Of a stretch of 64,000 bases of DNA, positions 18,624-26,911 are shown in pieces (positions within the stretch are counted from its first letter, which is position 1; the number at the start of each line of letters is the position of its first letter). The DNA comes from Thiocapsa imhoffii. Its GTDB lineage: Bacteria > Pseudomonadota > Gammaproteobacteria > Chromatiales > Chromatiaceae. The stretch lies in NCBI RefSeq assembly GCF_016583985.1, contig NZ_NRSD01000003.1, positions 1 through 64,000 on the forward strand, written 5' to 3'. The position numbers were made by a program, and so were the translations under genes. The notes under the pieces were generated by a model that ran no database searches, was not told where the DNA came from, and worked only from the letters and a program-made list of their open reading frames with translations.

Positions 18624-18639
18624 GGGCAAACCTAGCCTG

Positions 18640-18861
18640 CTAGACGAAGAACGACGGGACCAGCGTCACACTGATCAGGATTGTACAGACGACGACCAGT
18701 GCAATGAAGAAGAGAGGCGGATGCCAGATCCAACGGCTCAGACCCGTCAGATTCCCCAGGGCCGTCAGCGTCATCGCCAGTGCCAAGCCAATTGCGGCAG
18801 CAAGCAGCCAAGGTGGGTAGTAAACACCGTACAAACTGAGTTCGATGGGAGGTTGATTCAT
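18640..18861 (-). CDS. DUF1656 small membrane protein (AaeX-like)
   Basis: The product is 73 aa with two hydrophobic helices (residues about 15-37 and 45-68). It starts MNQPPIELSLYGVYYPPWLL, and the YGVY-PPW motif is typical of DUF1656 proteins, which nearly always precede HlyD and FUSC genes. Their role is unknown; the first gene of aaeXAB is the model. The ATG at 18861 gives the family start, although the frame is open 21 codons further. A second copy of the family is at 53208-53411. Confidence 0.85.
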   Translation of the reverse strand: MNQPPIELSLYGVYYPPWLLAAAIGLALAMTLTALGNLTGLSRWIWHPPLFFIALVVVCTILISVTLVPSFFV

Positions 18862-18996
18862 ATCGAAGCGTGGATGAGTGACGATGAGTAACCTTGATGA
18901 GCGGCCATGCCCACGTCCGGTCATGTGCTCACGCGCACCGTCGGTTGCCGTGCACCAACTGACGATGGAGAACGCGGCGCGGCCCTGGGCGATCGC

Positions 18997-21786
18997 TCAC
19001 TCCTCGTGCGTCTCCTCGTGCGTCTCCTCGTGCGTCTCCTCGGCGTCCACTGTCGGCGTACCCTCAAGATCCAACTCGATCTCTTCGCTGTCCGGGAGCA
19101 GTGCCGCGCCACTGGAGGTGGATTCTGTGTCCCCAGCTGCCGCGGCCATGTTGATGGCGCTGAACGCCGCCTCCAGGGTTGCCTCCATCGCCACCTGGTC
19201 GCCGACGTTCACGATGAAGCGCACCAGTTCCGGAAAGCTGGCACCGGTTTGGGCCTTGAGGAACACGCCCTGCACATAGGCGATGACGCCGTCGATCGGG
19301 ATCACCACCAACCGGCCCCGCTCCGCCTGAGCACCCCGGCGATCCCAGAGTGCAAACTCCTGGGTGATCCGGGGGTCCTGTTTCAAAAAGGCGTCGGCCT
19401 GGGCCGGTCCATAGACCAGCGTCCCTCGCGGGAAGCTATAGGCAACGATCCGGCCATAGTTGTCGCCGTCGTTGCCGGCCACCACGAGTGCGCGCATGTT
19501 GTTCCTGCCCTTCGGGTTCATCGGCGCGATCAGGCTGAATTCGAACCGCTCCGGATCCAACAGGTTCAGCGTCACATAATAAGGCTTAATGACATGAACC
19601 TCGTCCTCCCATTGCACTTCCGGATAGACCCACAGATCTTCTTGCTTGAAAAACGTGCCGGGATCGCGCTGCTGATAGCGACCATAGATGTCCAATTGGA
19701 TATCAAACAGGTGTCTCGGGTAACGCACGTGTTGCTGTAACGGCTCAGGCATCTCCGAGAGCGGTTTGAAGACACCGGGATAGGCTCGCGCATAGGCCTG
19801 GATGATCGGGTCATCAGGCTCGGAAACATAGTAGTTGACGCTGCCATCATAGGCGTCGATCACCACTTTTACAGCGTTGCGAATCGTGTTGAAGTGATAC
19901 GGAACGCCTGCGAACTCGGCAGTGGCCGTGTAGGCGTAGGGATACCATTGGGACAGGGTATAGGCATCCTGAATCCAATAGATCCGTTCGGGTGTGACCA
20001 CGGTGTAGGGATCGGGGTCCAACAACAGGAACGGGGTCAAGGTCGAGACGCGCTCGACAATATTGCGGCGAAACAGAATACGGCTGTCGTCGTTGATCTG
20101 ATTGGTGAGGAAGATATTGATCTCACCGAAATAAAGCGCAAAGACGAGCCGGCGGAACAAGCTCGAGATCCGCACACCACCAGTGCCGCTATAATCCGAC
20201 AGGACGATGTCATTGTCGCTGACATAGTCGATTTCCCTGAGGTTATTCGGAGCGATCACCGGCGAGTAGTCGCCAGCGCCGAAATAGATCCCAGGCTCAT
20301 CGATACTTAAGCCGAATGCCGACTGTGGCGGGATCCCCTGCATCAGCCAGCGGATGGCGCCCGCCCTTTGCTGCGCCGGTGGCGCCATCACGGCACCGTA
20401 GCCGTGCGTATACTTCATCCATTCATTGACCCAGTTGCGGGAGCCCACCGGCAGGTTGTCGAGGTCAATCTCGCGCGGCGATACCGCGACCTGCTGATAG
20501 GCGCCATTGACGGTGTAGCGGTCAACATCAATGCTCTTTAACGTGTAGTAACTGCGGATCTCCTGGAGCTCCTGGAAGACTTTGCGCAGGCGGACCTCGT
20601 CCCAAATCGGGATGTTGACGATACCGGCCTGGAATTCGCGCGTTGCCGTATTCCAGGGGATCCTCTTAATCGGGTATTGTCGGGTCTCGACCTCGTCGAG
20701 ATCATAGGCGGCCAGCGTCGCCCGGATGTTGTGATCGATATAGCGTGCTTGGAGCGAGAGCTCGTCAGGCTTGACGACGTACTCTTGCAGCAGATCCGGC
20801 ACCACTGGCGAGTAACGCAAGGTGAGCGTAGCGGCAAACAGGACCGCGACGATGGCGAAGCCGAGCAGTCCTTTGCGGGTGTTCACAAGCCAGATGAACA
20901 GGGCGCCGAGCAGCAGGGTCAGGATGAACGCGGCCCAGATCAATGGCAGGATGAACGTCATCTCGACATAACCTGGACCGGAAAAGACCGGGAGATGTGG
21001 ATTGGTGTAGAGCAGCAAATGACGGTCGAGCATGAAATACCAGGCGCCGATCAACACCACCGTGCCTGCCGCGAGGTTCAAATGCAGCTTTGCTCCCCGC
21101 CGCAAGGGCTGAGCGGACCCGGTGACGATCCAGCGTTCGAACCAGTACAGCAGCGCAAGGCCCAACAGCAGCACGACCGAAGCAAACAGTAAGCCACGCC
21201 AAAGCAGCAGATAAAAGGGCAGAGAGAAGAGGTAGTAGCTGATGTCGTGACCGAACGCAGGGTCGGTGATGCCGCTGTCGCGAGAGAAAAAATACAGGAC
21301 TGCCGTCTCCCAGTGGCCATACACAGGTAGTGCGACAAGGACTGCCAGTACCAGGGTCAATGGCAGGTAGAACAGCAACGAACGGCGCTGGAAACGATCA
21401 TACATGCGCTGGTATCGCGCCCGCCGCCCCGATCCCGATCCGGATCCAGATCCCGCCGGCTGGGCCGTCCCGGTGGGGACACCGGCCAGACGAACCGTTG
21501 GGATCGAGGCACGCGGTTCGCGGTTCGCTTCCGCCGGGACCGCGGCGCCGAGATATCTTGACCCGACCCAGAAGTTGAGGAAGAAAAAGAGAAACAAAAA
21601 TAGGGTCACGACCAGAAACATCACCGATTGGTAGAGCAATCGCATCCAGAAGTAGAACCCATAGTCCAATGCCTGGAACCACCAGAGGTTGACGATGAAA
21701 CCGTCCATGTAAAATACCGTCATCGCAATCATCAAGACGATGAGCAGAATGACGATCACAAGGGCCAGGCGCTTCCAAATTTTCAT
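18997..21786 (-). CDS. UPF0182 family large membrane protein
   Basis: The product is 929 aa. About seven transmembrane helices in the first 340 residues are interrupted by a Gly/Ser-rich loop at about 118-128 (alternating G and S). A large extracytoplasmic domain follows, with the UPF0182 hallmarks VVPDLLQEYVVKPDELSLQ, YIDHNIRAT, DEVRLRKVFQELQEIRSYY and WIQDAYTLSQWYPY. The family has no established function. The start MKIWKRLALV at 21786 is chosen because upstream residues are not family-like. The C-terminus ends in a Thr-His-Glu-Glu repeat encoded by a 12 bp microsatellite. It stands alone between the cyd genes (divergent) and the aaeXAB-like set, 135 bp upstream of the latter. Confidence 0.92.
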   Translation of the reverse strand: MKIWKRLALVIVILLIVLMIAMTVFYMDGFIVNLWWFQALDYGFYFWMRLLYQSVMFLVVTLFLFLFFFLNFWVGSRYLGAAVPAEANREPRASIPTVRLAGVPTGTAQPAGSGSGSGSGRRARYQRMYDRFQRRSLLFYLPLTLVLAVLVALPVYGHWETAVLYFFSRDSGITDPAFGHDISYYLFSLPFYLLLWRGLLFASVVLLLGLALLYWFERWIVTGSAQPLRRGAKLHLNLAAGTVVLIGAWYFMLDRHLLLYTNPHLPVFSGPGYVEMTFILPLIWAAFILTLLLGALFIWLVNTRKGLLGFAIVAVLFAATLTLRYSPVVPDLLQEYVVKPDELSLQARYIDHNIRATLAAYDLDEVETRQYPIKRIPWNTATREFQAGIVNIPIWDEVRLRKVFQELQEIRSYYTLKSIDVDRYTVNGAYQQVAVSPREIDLDNLPVGSRNWVNEWMKYTHGYGAVMAPPAQQRAGAIRWLMQGIPPQSAFGLSIDEPGIYFGAGDYSPVIAPNNLREIDYVSDNDIVLSDYSGTGGVRISSLFRRLVFALYFGEINIFLTNQINDDSRILFRRNIVERVSTLTPFLLLDPDPYTVVTPERIYWIQDAYTLSQWYPYAYTATAEFAGVPYHFNTIRNAVKVVIDAYDGSVNYYVSEPDDPIIQAYARAYPGVFKPLSEMPEPLQQHVRYPRHLFDIQLDIYGRYQQRDPGTFFKQEDLWVYPEVQWEDEVHVIKPYYVTLNLLDPERFEFSLIAPMNPKGRNNMRALVVAGNDGDNYGRIVAYSFPRGTLVYGPAQADAFLKQDPRITQEFALWDRRGAQAERGRLVVIPIDGVIAYVQGVFLKAQTGASFPELVRFIVNVGDQVAMEATLEAAFSAINMAAAAGDTESTSSGAALLPDSEEIELDLEGTPTVDAEETHEETHEETHEE
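19000..19035. repeat. 12 bp microsatellite in 3' end of UPF0182 gene
   Basis: Three exact tandem copies of CTCCTCGTGCGT (plus-strand reading) with a degenerate fourth, encoding the repeated E-T-H-E tail. The unit is a multiple of three, so copy changes would only alter tail length. Confidence 0.9.
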
Positions 21787-22617
21787 TGTTCGCTCCGCTT
21801 TGACGCAGGGCCCATTGTCGACGCTGTGGCGGCAGGACGGCAACACAGGGGCAACACCACGGGGGCCTTGATAGTCGGTTCGGACGTTGGCCGGGGATGA
21901 GGAATCGCGGCGGGAAGAGGATAAGGCGCTCGCTGAATGATCAGCGTGATCGGCGGGGCAGCGTCGCGAGCGGCTCTCGGGCGACGATCGCCAACGAGGA
22001 TGAACATGGTCAGGTTTTGCCCATCACAATATCAAGTCCTGGTTCGGACGAGCGGCCATCGGTTGGTCCCTTCGAGATGCTCTTTAGATGCTGGCCTGAT
22101 ACATGGATCACGATGGAGTGAAGCTGCGGGCGACTTCGCTCGGCACGATCGTGACCAGCGAGGATTGACGATTAGATAATGCCTCAAGCGACCATGCGTT
22201 CATCCGGTGACTGAGCGGGGTGTTCAACATCTGGCATCGGATGCAACTGAGTGGCTGCATCCTTGATATTCCAAGCGATATTCCAAGCCCCTATGGATGG
22301 CCCAGGATGTGGCAATCGGGCGGATTGAACCGAGTGAGCAACCCGATCAAGACCACGTCGATCAATTAGAAACACTCTTCTCGAGCCTAGACGACGATTC
22401 GTTGTCAGTCAAGAGCGCGCGGTTTCGGCCAGCAGGTCCATCGTGAAGCCCGCAACCGAAGTTCAGGCAGGCCAAGTTGAAGCATGAGAACACAGGTTGC
22501 TTTAGCCCGTTGCAGTGCGTGACGCGAGCCGAGACATGGGATCATCGTTGACAGCCACTATGGCCCATTTGATAATCCCAGCCATCACACATCACGATGA
22601 CGTTGTAGGTCCCGACG
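21787..22617. other. 831 bp region without a recognised gene
   Basis: Lies between the divergent UPF0182 and cytochrome bd genes. Short open frames on both strands (60-90 codons) overlap each other and resemble no family I know. It holds a perfect 12 bp tandem duplication at 22265-22288 and presumably the promoters of both flanking units. I did not find a clear FNR-type TTGAT-N4-ATCAA site. Confidence 0.5.
22265..22288. repeat. Two tandem copies of GATATTCCAAGC
   Basis: A perfect 12 bp direct repeat about 330 bp upstream of the cytochrome bd start. A period near one helical turn would fit a paired regulator site, but chance or slippage is equally possible. Confidence 0.6.
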
Positions 22618-24114
22618 ATGGACATTGATCCGGTCTCGGTCTCGCGACTTCAGTTCGCCTTCACGGTCTCCTTTCATATCATCTTTCCGGCGTTCACCAT
22701 CGGTCTTGCGGCTTGGCTGGCCACCTTGGAAGGCCTGTCGCTGTTCACCGGTCGCGCTGTCTACCGGCGCCTGTTCGATTTCTGGCTTAAAATCTTTGCG
22801 GTTGCCTTCGGTCTCGGTGTCGTCTCGGGGCTGGTCATGGCATTTCAGTTCGGCACCAACTGGAGCGAGCTCGCAACCCGCGCCGGCCCCATTCAAGGGC
22901 CGCTGCTCGCCTACGAATCCTTCACCGCCTTCCTGCTCGAGGCGACGTTCTTCGGGGTGCTCCTGTTCGGGCGCGAGAAGCTGCCACGCTGGGCCTATTT
23001 TCTCTCGGCCCTGATGGTGGCGCTCGGCACCACCTTTTCGGCCTTCTGGATCATGGCCAATAACTCTTGGATGCAGGTGCCAGTAGGTTATGAGTTGGTC
23101 GACGGCATCTTTACACCACGCGATTGGGGCGAAATCCTCTTCGACCCGGTGCTCTGGGTTCGTTTCCCACACATGCTGCTCGGCGCCTATCTGACCACGG
23201 CCTTCTGTGTTGCGGCGACCGGTGCCTGGTATCTGCTGCGTGGACGACTCCTGAACGAGGCGCGCGTGATGCTGACCATGGGGCTGGGGATCGCCGCGCT
23301 GCTGATCCCTGCGCAAATCCTCTTCGGCCACCTCAACGGCGAATACACGGCCGAACACCAGCCGAGTAAGTTCACCATCATCGAGGGTCGCTGGCAGACC
23401 GAACAGCCGGCACGCCTCATCCTCTTCGCCTGGCCGGATGTTGCCGCGGAGCGCAACCACTTCGAGATCGCCCTGCCCTATCTCGGTAGCTTTGTCGACC
23501 AGGGTAACTTCACTGCCGAGGAGCCCGGCATCGTGACGGTGCCGGTGGAGGACCGTCCTCCCTTCCTGATCCCGTTCTTTGCGTTCCGGATCATGGTTGG
23601 TCTCGGTTTGGTGATGCTGGCCCTCTCTTGGGGCGGACTCTGGCTCATGGCGCGAGCCCGTCCACGCGATCCGAACCAGCTCCCGCGCTGGTTCCTCTGG
23701 GCAACCTTTCTGGCCTGGCCGAGCGGCTTCATCGCCGTCATCACCGGCTGGCTCACCGCTGAGGTCGGTCGCCAACCCTGGGCCATCTTCGGGGCCATGC
23801 GCACGGCCGAGGCCGTGACCCCGAGTCTTTCGAGCAGCGTCGCGCTCATCTCGCTGGTGTCCTACGTGATCGTCTACACACTGATTTTTTCAGCGGGGAC
23901 CCTGTATCTCTACCGGCTCCTGCGCGAGGGCCCCAGCGATCCCGCTGGCTCAGGTCCGGCCGATGGTCCCGCGGGCGGCGCTATCGGAATCGCTCAGGCC
24001 GCGGCAGGTCTCAACCCGGGGCGGCCGCTCGCGGTTGGCGGTCCCCATCCCACCGCGACCACGGCGAGCGCGCCAGCTGAGCGCACGCCCGGCATGGCTG
24101 GAGGTCCAGCATGA
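22618..24114 (+). CDS. cydA: Cytochrome bd-type quinol oxidase subunit I (CioA type)
   Basis: Haem-bearing subunit that oxidises quinol and reduces O2 to water. The product is 498 aa with about nine membrane helices. Haem and proton-path residues are visible: H20 (FTVSFHIIFP), E100, E108 (LLEATFFG), H185 (RFPHMLL), FRIMVG for the Met ligand, and GWLTAEVGRQPW. The quinol loop is short (no long Q-loop insertion), placing it with the CioA / cyanide-insensitive group, yet K and E of QPSKFTIIEG remain. The Pro/Gly-rich C-terminal tail (about 445-498) is longer than usual and lacks motifs. First gene of an operon with subunit II (4 bp overlap). No CydX was found. Confidence 0.96.
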   Translation: MDIDPVSVSRLQFAFTVSFHIIFPAFTIGLAAWLATLEGLSLFTGRAVYRRLFDFWLKIFAVAFGLGVVSGLVMAFQFGTNWSELATRAGPIQGPLLAYESFTAFLLEATFFGVLLFGREKLPRWAYFLSALMVALGTTFSAFWIMANNSWMQVPVGYELVDGIFTPRDWGEILFDPVLWVRFPHMLLGAYLTTAFCVAATGAWYLLRGRLLNEARVMLTMGLGIAALLIPAQILFGHLNGEYTAEHQPSKFTIIEGRWQTEQPARLILFAWPDVAAERNHFEIALPYLGSFVDQGNFTAEEPGIVTVPVEDRPPFLIPFFAFRIMVGLGLVMLALSWGGLWLMARARPRDPNQLPRWFLWATFLAWPSGFIAVITGWLTAEVGRQPWAIFGAMRTAEAVTPSLSSSVALISLVSYVIVYTLIFSAGTLYLYRLLREGPSDPAGSGPADGPAGGAIGIAQAAAGLNPGRPLAVGGPHPTATTASAPAERTPGMAGGPA

Positions 24115-25121
24115 TCGAGCAACTTCCGTTCTCACTGCCAGTGTTCTGGGCGGGCGTCCTCGCGTTCTCGATCCTGGTTTATGTGCTCCTTGATGGCTTC
24201 GACCTCGGGGTTGGCGTCCTCTTCGCCCTCAACCGTAACGAGGCGCACCGCCAACAGATGATGGGTTCGATCGCACCGGTCTGGGATGGCAATGAGACCT
24301 GGCTGGTCATCATCGGCACCGTGCTCTTCGGCGCCTTCCCGGTGGTCTATGCGATCTTCCTGTCCGCCTTCTACCTACCGGTCGCCCTCCTGCTCGTGGC
24401 CCTAATCCTGCGCGGCGTCGCCTTCGAGTTCCGCTACAAGGAGGAACGCCACCGCTGGCTCTGGGATCTCGGCTTCATTGTCGGCTCCATCATCGCCGCC
24501 TTCGTCCAGGGGGCCGCGATCGGTGCGATGGTCGCCGGTATCGCCGTCGAGGACGGCCGCTTCGTCGGCGGCCCCTTCGACTGGCTGACGCCCTTCGCGG
24601 TGCTCTGCGGCCTCGGCTTAGTCGTCGGTTATGCCCTACTCGGGGCCGGTTGGCTGGTGTTGAAGACCACGGGGGAGCTGCGCGATTGGGCCTATGCTTG
24701 GCTGCCGCGGTTGCTGAAGGGGGTGATCGCTGTCGTGGCACTGGCCTTGATCACAACGCTGATCGGCAATTACGAGGTCGTCCTGCGCTGGCTCGCGCAG
24801 CCATGGCTCATCCTCTTTCCCCTGCTTGCCGGTGCCGCGGTTTGGGGCCTCTTACGCGGCGTGCAGGCACGGCGCGATTGGCAGCCTTGGTTGATGGCCT
24901 CGGCACTCTTCATCGCTGCGTTTGCGATGCTCGCCGGCAGTTTTTGGCCTTGGATCCTACCCTATCACCTCAGTATCGAGCAGGCGGCAGCACCTCTGTC
25001 CTCGCTGAGTTTCATGTTCTATGGCATTGGGTTGGTCGTCTTGCCGGTGATCTTGGCCTATACCATCGGCGTTTATTGGATCTTTCGCGGCAAGGTCTCC
25101 CCGACGGCGAGTTATCACTGA
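24111..25121 (+). CDS. cydB: Cytochrome bd-type quinol oxidase subunit II (CioB type)
   Basis: The product is 336 aa with about eight membrane helices, partner of the preceding subunit I and starting within its stop codon (ATGA overlap). The N-terminal YVLLDGFDLGVGVLF and APVWDGNETWLVIIG motifs are diagnostic, and FEFRYK follows helix 3. The length fits the CioB group rather than E. coli CydB (379 aa). The TSUP gene begins 43 bp downstream and may be in the same transcript. Confidence 0.96.
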   Translation: MIEQLPFSLPVFWAGVLAFSILVYVLLDGFDLGVGVLFALNRNEAHRQQMMGSIAPVWDGNETWLVIIGTVLFGAFPVVYAIFLSAFYLPVALLLVALILRGVAFEFRYKEERHRWLWDLGFIVGSIIAAFVQGAAIGAMVAGIAVEDGRFVGGPFDWLTPFAVLCGLGLVVGYALLGAGWLVLKTTGELRDWAYAWLPRLLKGVIAVVALALITTLIGNYEVVLRWLAQPWLILFPLLAGAAVWGLLRGVQARRDWQPWLMASALFIAAFAMLAGSFWPWILPYHLSIEQAAAPLSSLSFMFYGIGLVVLPVILAYTIGVYWIFRGKVSPTASYH

Positions 25122-25164
25122 CAGCCTAGCGACATCGGTTCGTTCCCACAGAGGCCCCGTCGGC

Positions 25165-25992
25165 ATGACCCTCATCAGTCCCTTCATCGACCAGCCGATT
25201 GCCTGGCTCGCCGTGACCCTGGCGCTGTCCGCGGCCTTCCTGCTTGGCTTCGCACGCAGCGGTCTGGGGACCGGGGGCTTTGTGGTCTCGCCCTTGATGG
25301 TGTTCGCACTCGGCGCGAGCGACGGACTTGCCATCGTCGCCGTCCTCATGTTGCCGGCGGCGCTGCTCGGCGTTTGGCAGCATCGCGGGGAGGCCGGTCC
25401 TGAGCTGCTGCGGCCCTTGATTCCCGCGGCTTTTCTTGGAACTGCTCTCGGCGGTCTCCTGCTCTGGCTGATGGTCGCCGACGGTGAGATGGCGCTCATC
25501 CATCGACGTTTGGAACTTGTGGTGGCAGGCTTGTCGCTCGTCTACGTTGCGATGGTGGCAGCGCGGAACAAGATTGCGAGCATCGGAGGCGGCGGGGGGC
25601 CACCCCACGCCCGGGGGCTCTTCCTGGTCGGAACTGGGCTCGGCATCAGTCAGACCGTTGCCAACTCAGGTTCGCCCCTCTTGACCCTGTACTTCCTGCG
25701 GCACGGCATCCCCAAAGCGCATTTTGTGGCGGCCCAACTGGACTTCCTGTTGGTTCAGAATCTGCTCAAACTGGCACCGTTACTCCTGCTCGGGATTCTG
25801 CATCTGGGCAATGCCGGGGCTGCGCTCGCCCTGATCCCGGTTACGCTCCTCGGCAGCCTGATCGGCCGGCGATTCTATCGCACCGCCTCCGAACGCATCT
25901 TTTTCGCGCTCTACCTCGGTTTGTTGCTGATCGGATTCGTGGTCAGCCTGCTGTTGATCATCGGGCGTGACCAGGTCCTGTCGTGGATTTGA
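25165..25992 (+). CDS. TSUP (TauE/SafE) family permease
   Basis: The product is 275 aa with about eight membrane segments. The TSUP repeats carry the motif LGFARSGLGTGGFVVSPLMV in helix 2 and the second-half counterpart VGTGLGISQTVANSGSPLL. Members export sulfite, sulfoacetate or similar anions, or act in related sulfur transport. The substrate cannot be read from sequence, but sulfite export would fit a sulfur-metabolising host. The start ATG at 25165 has GAGG upstream. It directly follows the cytochrome bd genes. Confidence 0.88.
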   Translation: MTLISPFIDQPIAWLAVTLALSAAFLLGFARSGLGTGGFVVSPLMVFALGASDGLAIVAVLMLPAALLGVWQHRGEAGPELLRPLIPAAFLGTALGGLLLWLMVADGEMALIHRRLELVVAGLSLVYVAMVAARNKIASIGGGGGPPHARGLFLVGTGLGISQTVANSGSPLLTLYFLRHGIPKAHFVAAQLDFLLVQNLLKLAPLLLLGILHLGNAGAALALIPVTLLGSLIGRRFYRTASERIFFALYLGLLLIGFVVSLLLIIGRDQVLSWI

Positions 25993-26232
25993 ATCCCGCC
26001 CTCACCGAGTCACCATGAATCGCATTCCGACATGACTCGTAGCAGACCCGCTACGCCTCCCGTCGACCGCAGGATCTCACCATCTCCAAACAGGCCCGAC
26101 AGGATCTCATCGTCATGTGGAAGGGCATCGCCAAGGACAATCCGCCTGCTCTCCCAGCAGGCACCGACCTGCACGCACCCACTCGAGCGGGAGCCTGCCT
26201 CAAGCCGATTGGATCACCTCAAGGACAAGACC

Positions 26233-26796
26233 ATGCCTTTAACCAGGCGAGCCTTAACACTGTTTGTCCGGCATCCGGGGCCGCCGCGCTCCATCGGCCT
26301 GAGCCGCCCGCGCAGCCTGACCCGATGTCTGCTGGCCGTGACCTTGCTGACATTGCTCGGCTGCGCGGGGCTGACCCAGCCTTGGCTGGAGCCGGAGGTC
26401 TCGCTGACCTCGCTGAGGCCGCGGCAGATCACGCTTGAGGAGCAGTCTTTCCTGATTGGTTTACGGATCAGAAATCCAAACGACCGAACGCTACCGATCA
26501 AGGCGATGACCTACGCTTTGTCCCTGGAGGGGACCCAGATCGCCGCTGGTGGAGGCACGCTCGATCGCCAAATCCCAGCATTCGGCGAGGAAGAGGTCGA
26601 GGTCTCGGTGACTGGCAGCGCTAGCACGCTGGCTGCGCTGCTGCCGCGGTTATTGCTCCAAGCTCAGCCGGCGCAATACCGCATTGCGGGCACCGTGACC
26701 GTCGCCGGCGTAGTGCCGATTCCCTACCACTACTCGGGCGAGATCGATCCAGACACTCTGTTGCGCGCGGCGAGCCCATTGCTCCGGACGCGCTGA
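26233..26796 (+). CDS. LEA14/WHy-domain-like lipoprotein
   Basis: The product is 187 aa. A basic N-terminus and hydrophobic stretch (LLAVTLLTLL) are followed by the lipobox LLGCAG, so it should be lipidated at Cys and exported. The mature part matches the LEA type 2 / WHy fold: an Ig-like domain with LEEQSFLIGLRIRNPNDRTLPIKAMTY-type strands and a typical NPN motif. Bacterial members are linked to desiccation and envelope stress, though the mechanism is not established. The start at 26233 has AAGGACA upstream; the frame is open 67 codons further without similarity. The preceding 240 bp show no gene. Confidence 0.82.
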   Translation: MPLTRRALTLFVRHPGPPRSIGLSRPRSLTRCLLAVTLLTLLGCAGLTQPWLEPEVSLTSLRPRQITLEEQSFLIGLRIRNPNDRTLPIKAMTYALSLEGTQIAAGGGTLDRQIPAFGEEEVEVSVTGSASTLAALLPRLLLQAQPAQYRIAGTVTVAGVVPIPYHYSGEIDPDTLLRAASPLLRTR

Positions 26797-26881
26797 GCGC
26801 CATCCTATGGCCGCCCCGGCTCCGCGACGACCAGAGCCCACCTCCGGCTTGGCTCATGCCTGCCCGTGACCTGCTCAGACA

Positions 26882-26905
26882 CCAAGCTGGCAAGAGCCAG
26901 GCTGG
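26882..26905. terminator. Imperfect hairpin between convergent genes
   Basis: CCAAGCTGGC-AAGA-GCCAGGCTGGG can fold with a tight AAGA loop and one bulge. It is placed between the stops of the LEA-like lipoprotein and the porin. No T-tract, so this is a tentative terminator. Confidence 0.35.
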
Positions 26906-26911
26906 GATGCA

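Noticed and set aside
22184..22375. A 63-codon minus-strand open frame upstream of cydA
   Set aside because: No ribosome site or recognisable family, and it contains the 12 bp tandem duplication; more likely non-coding.
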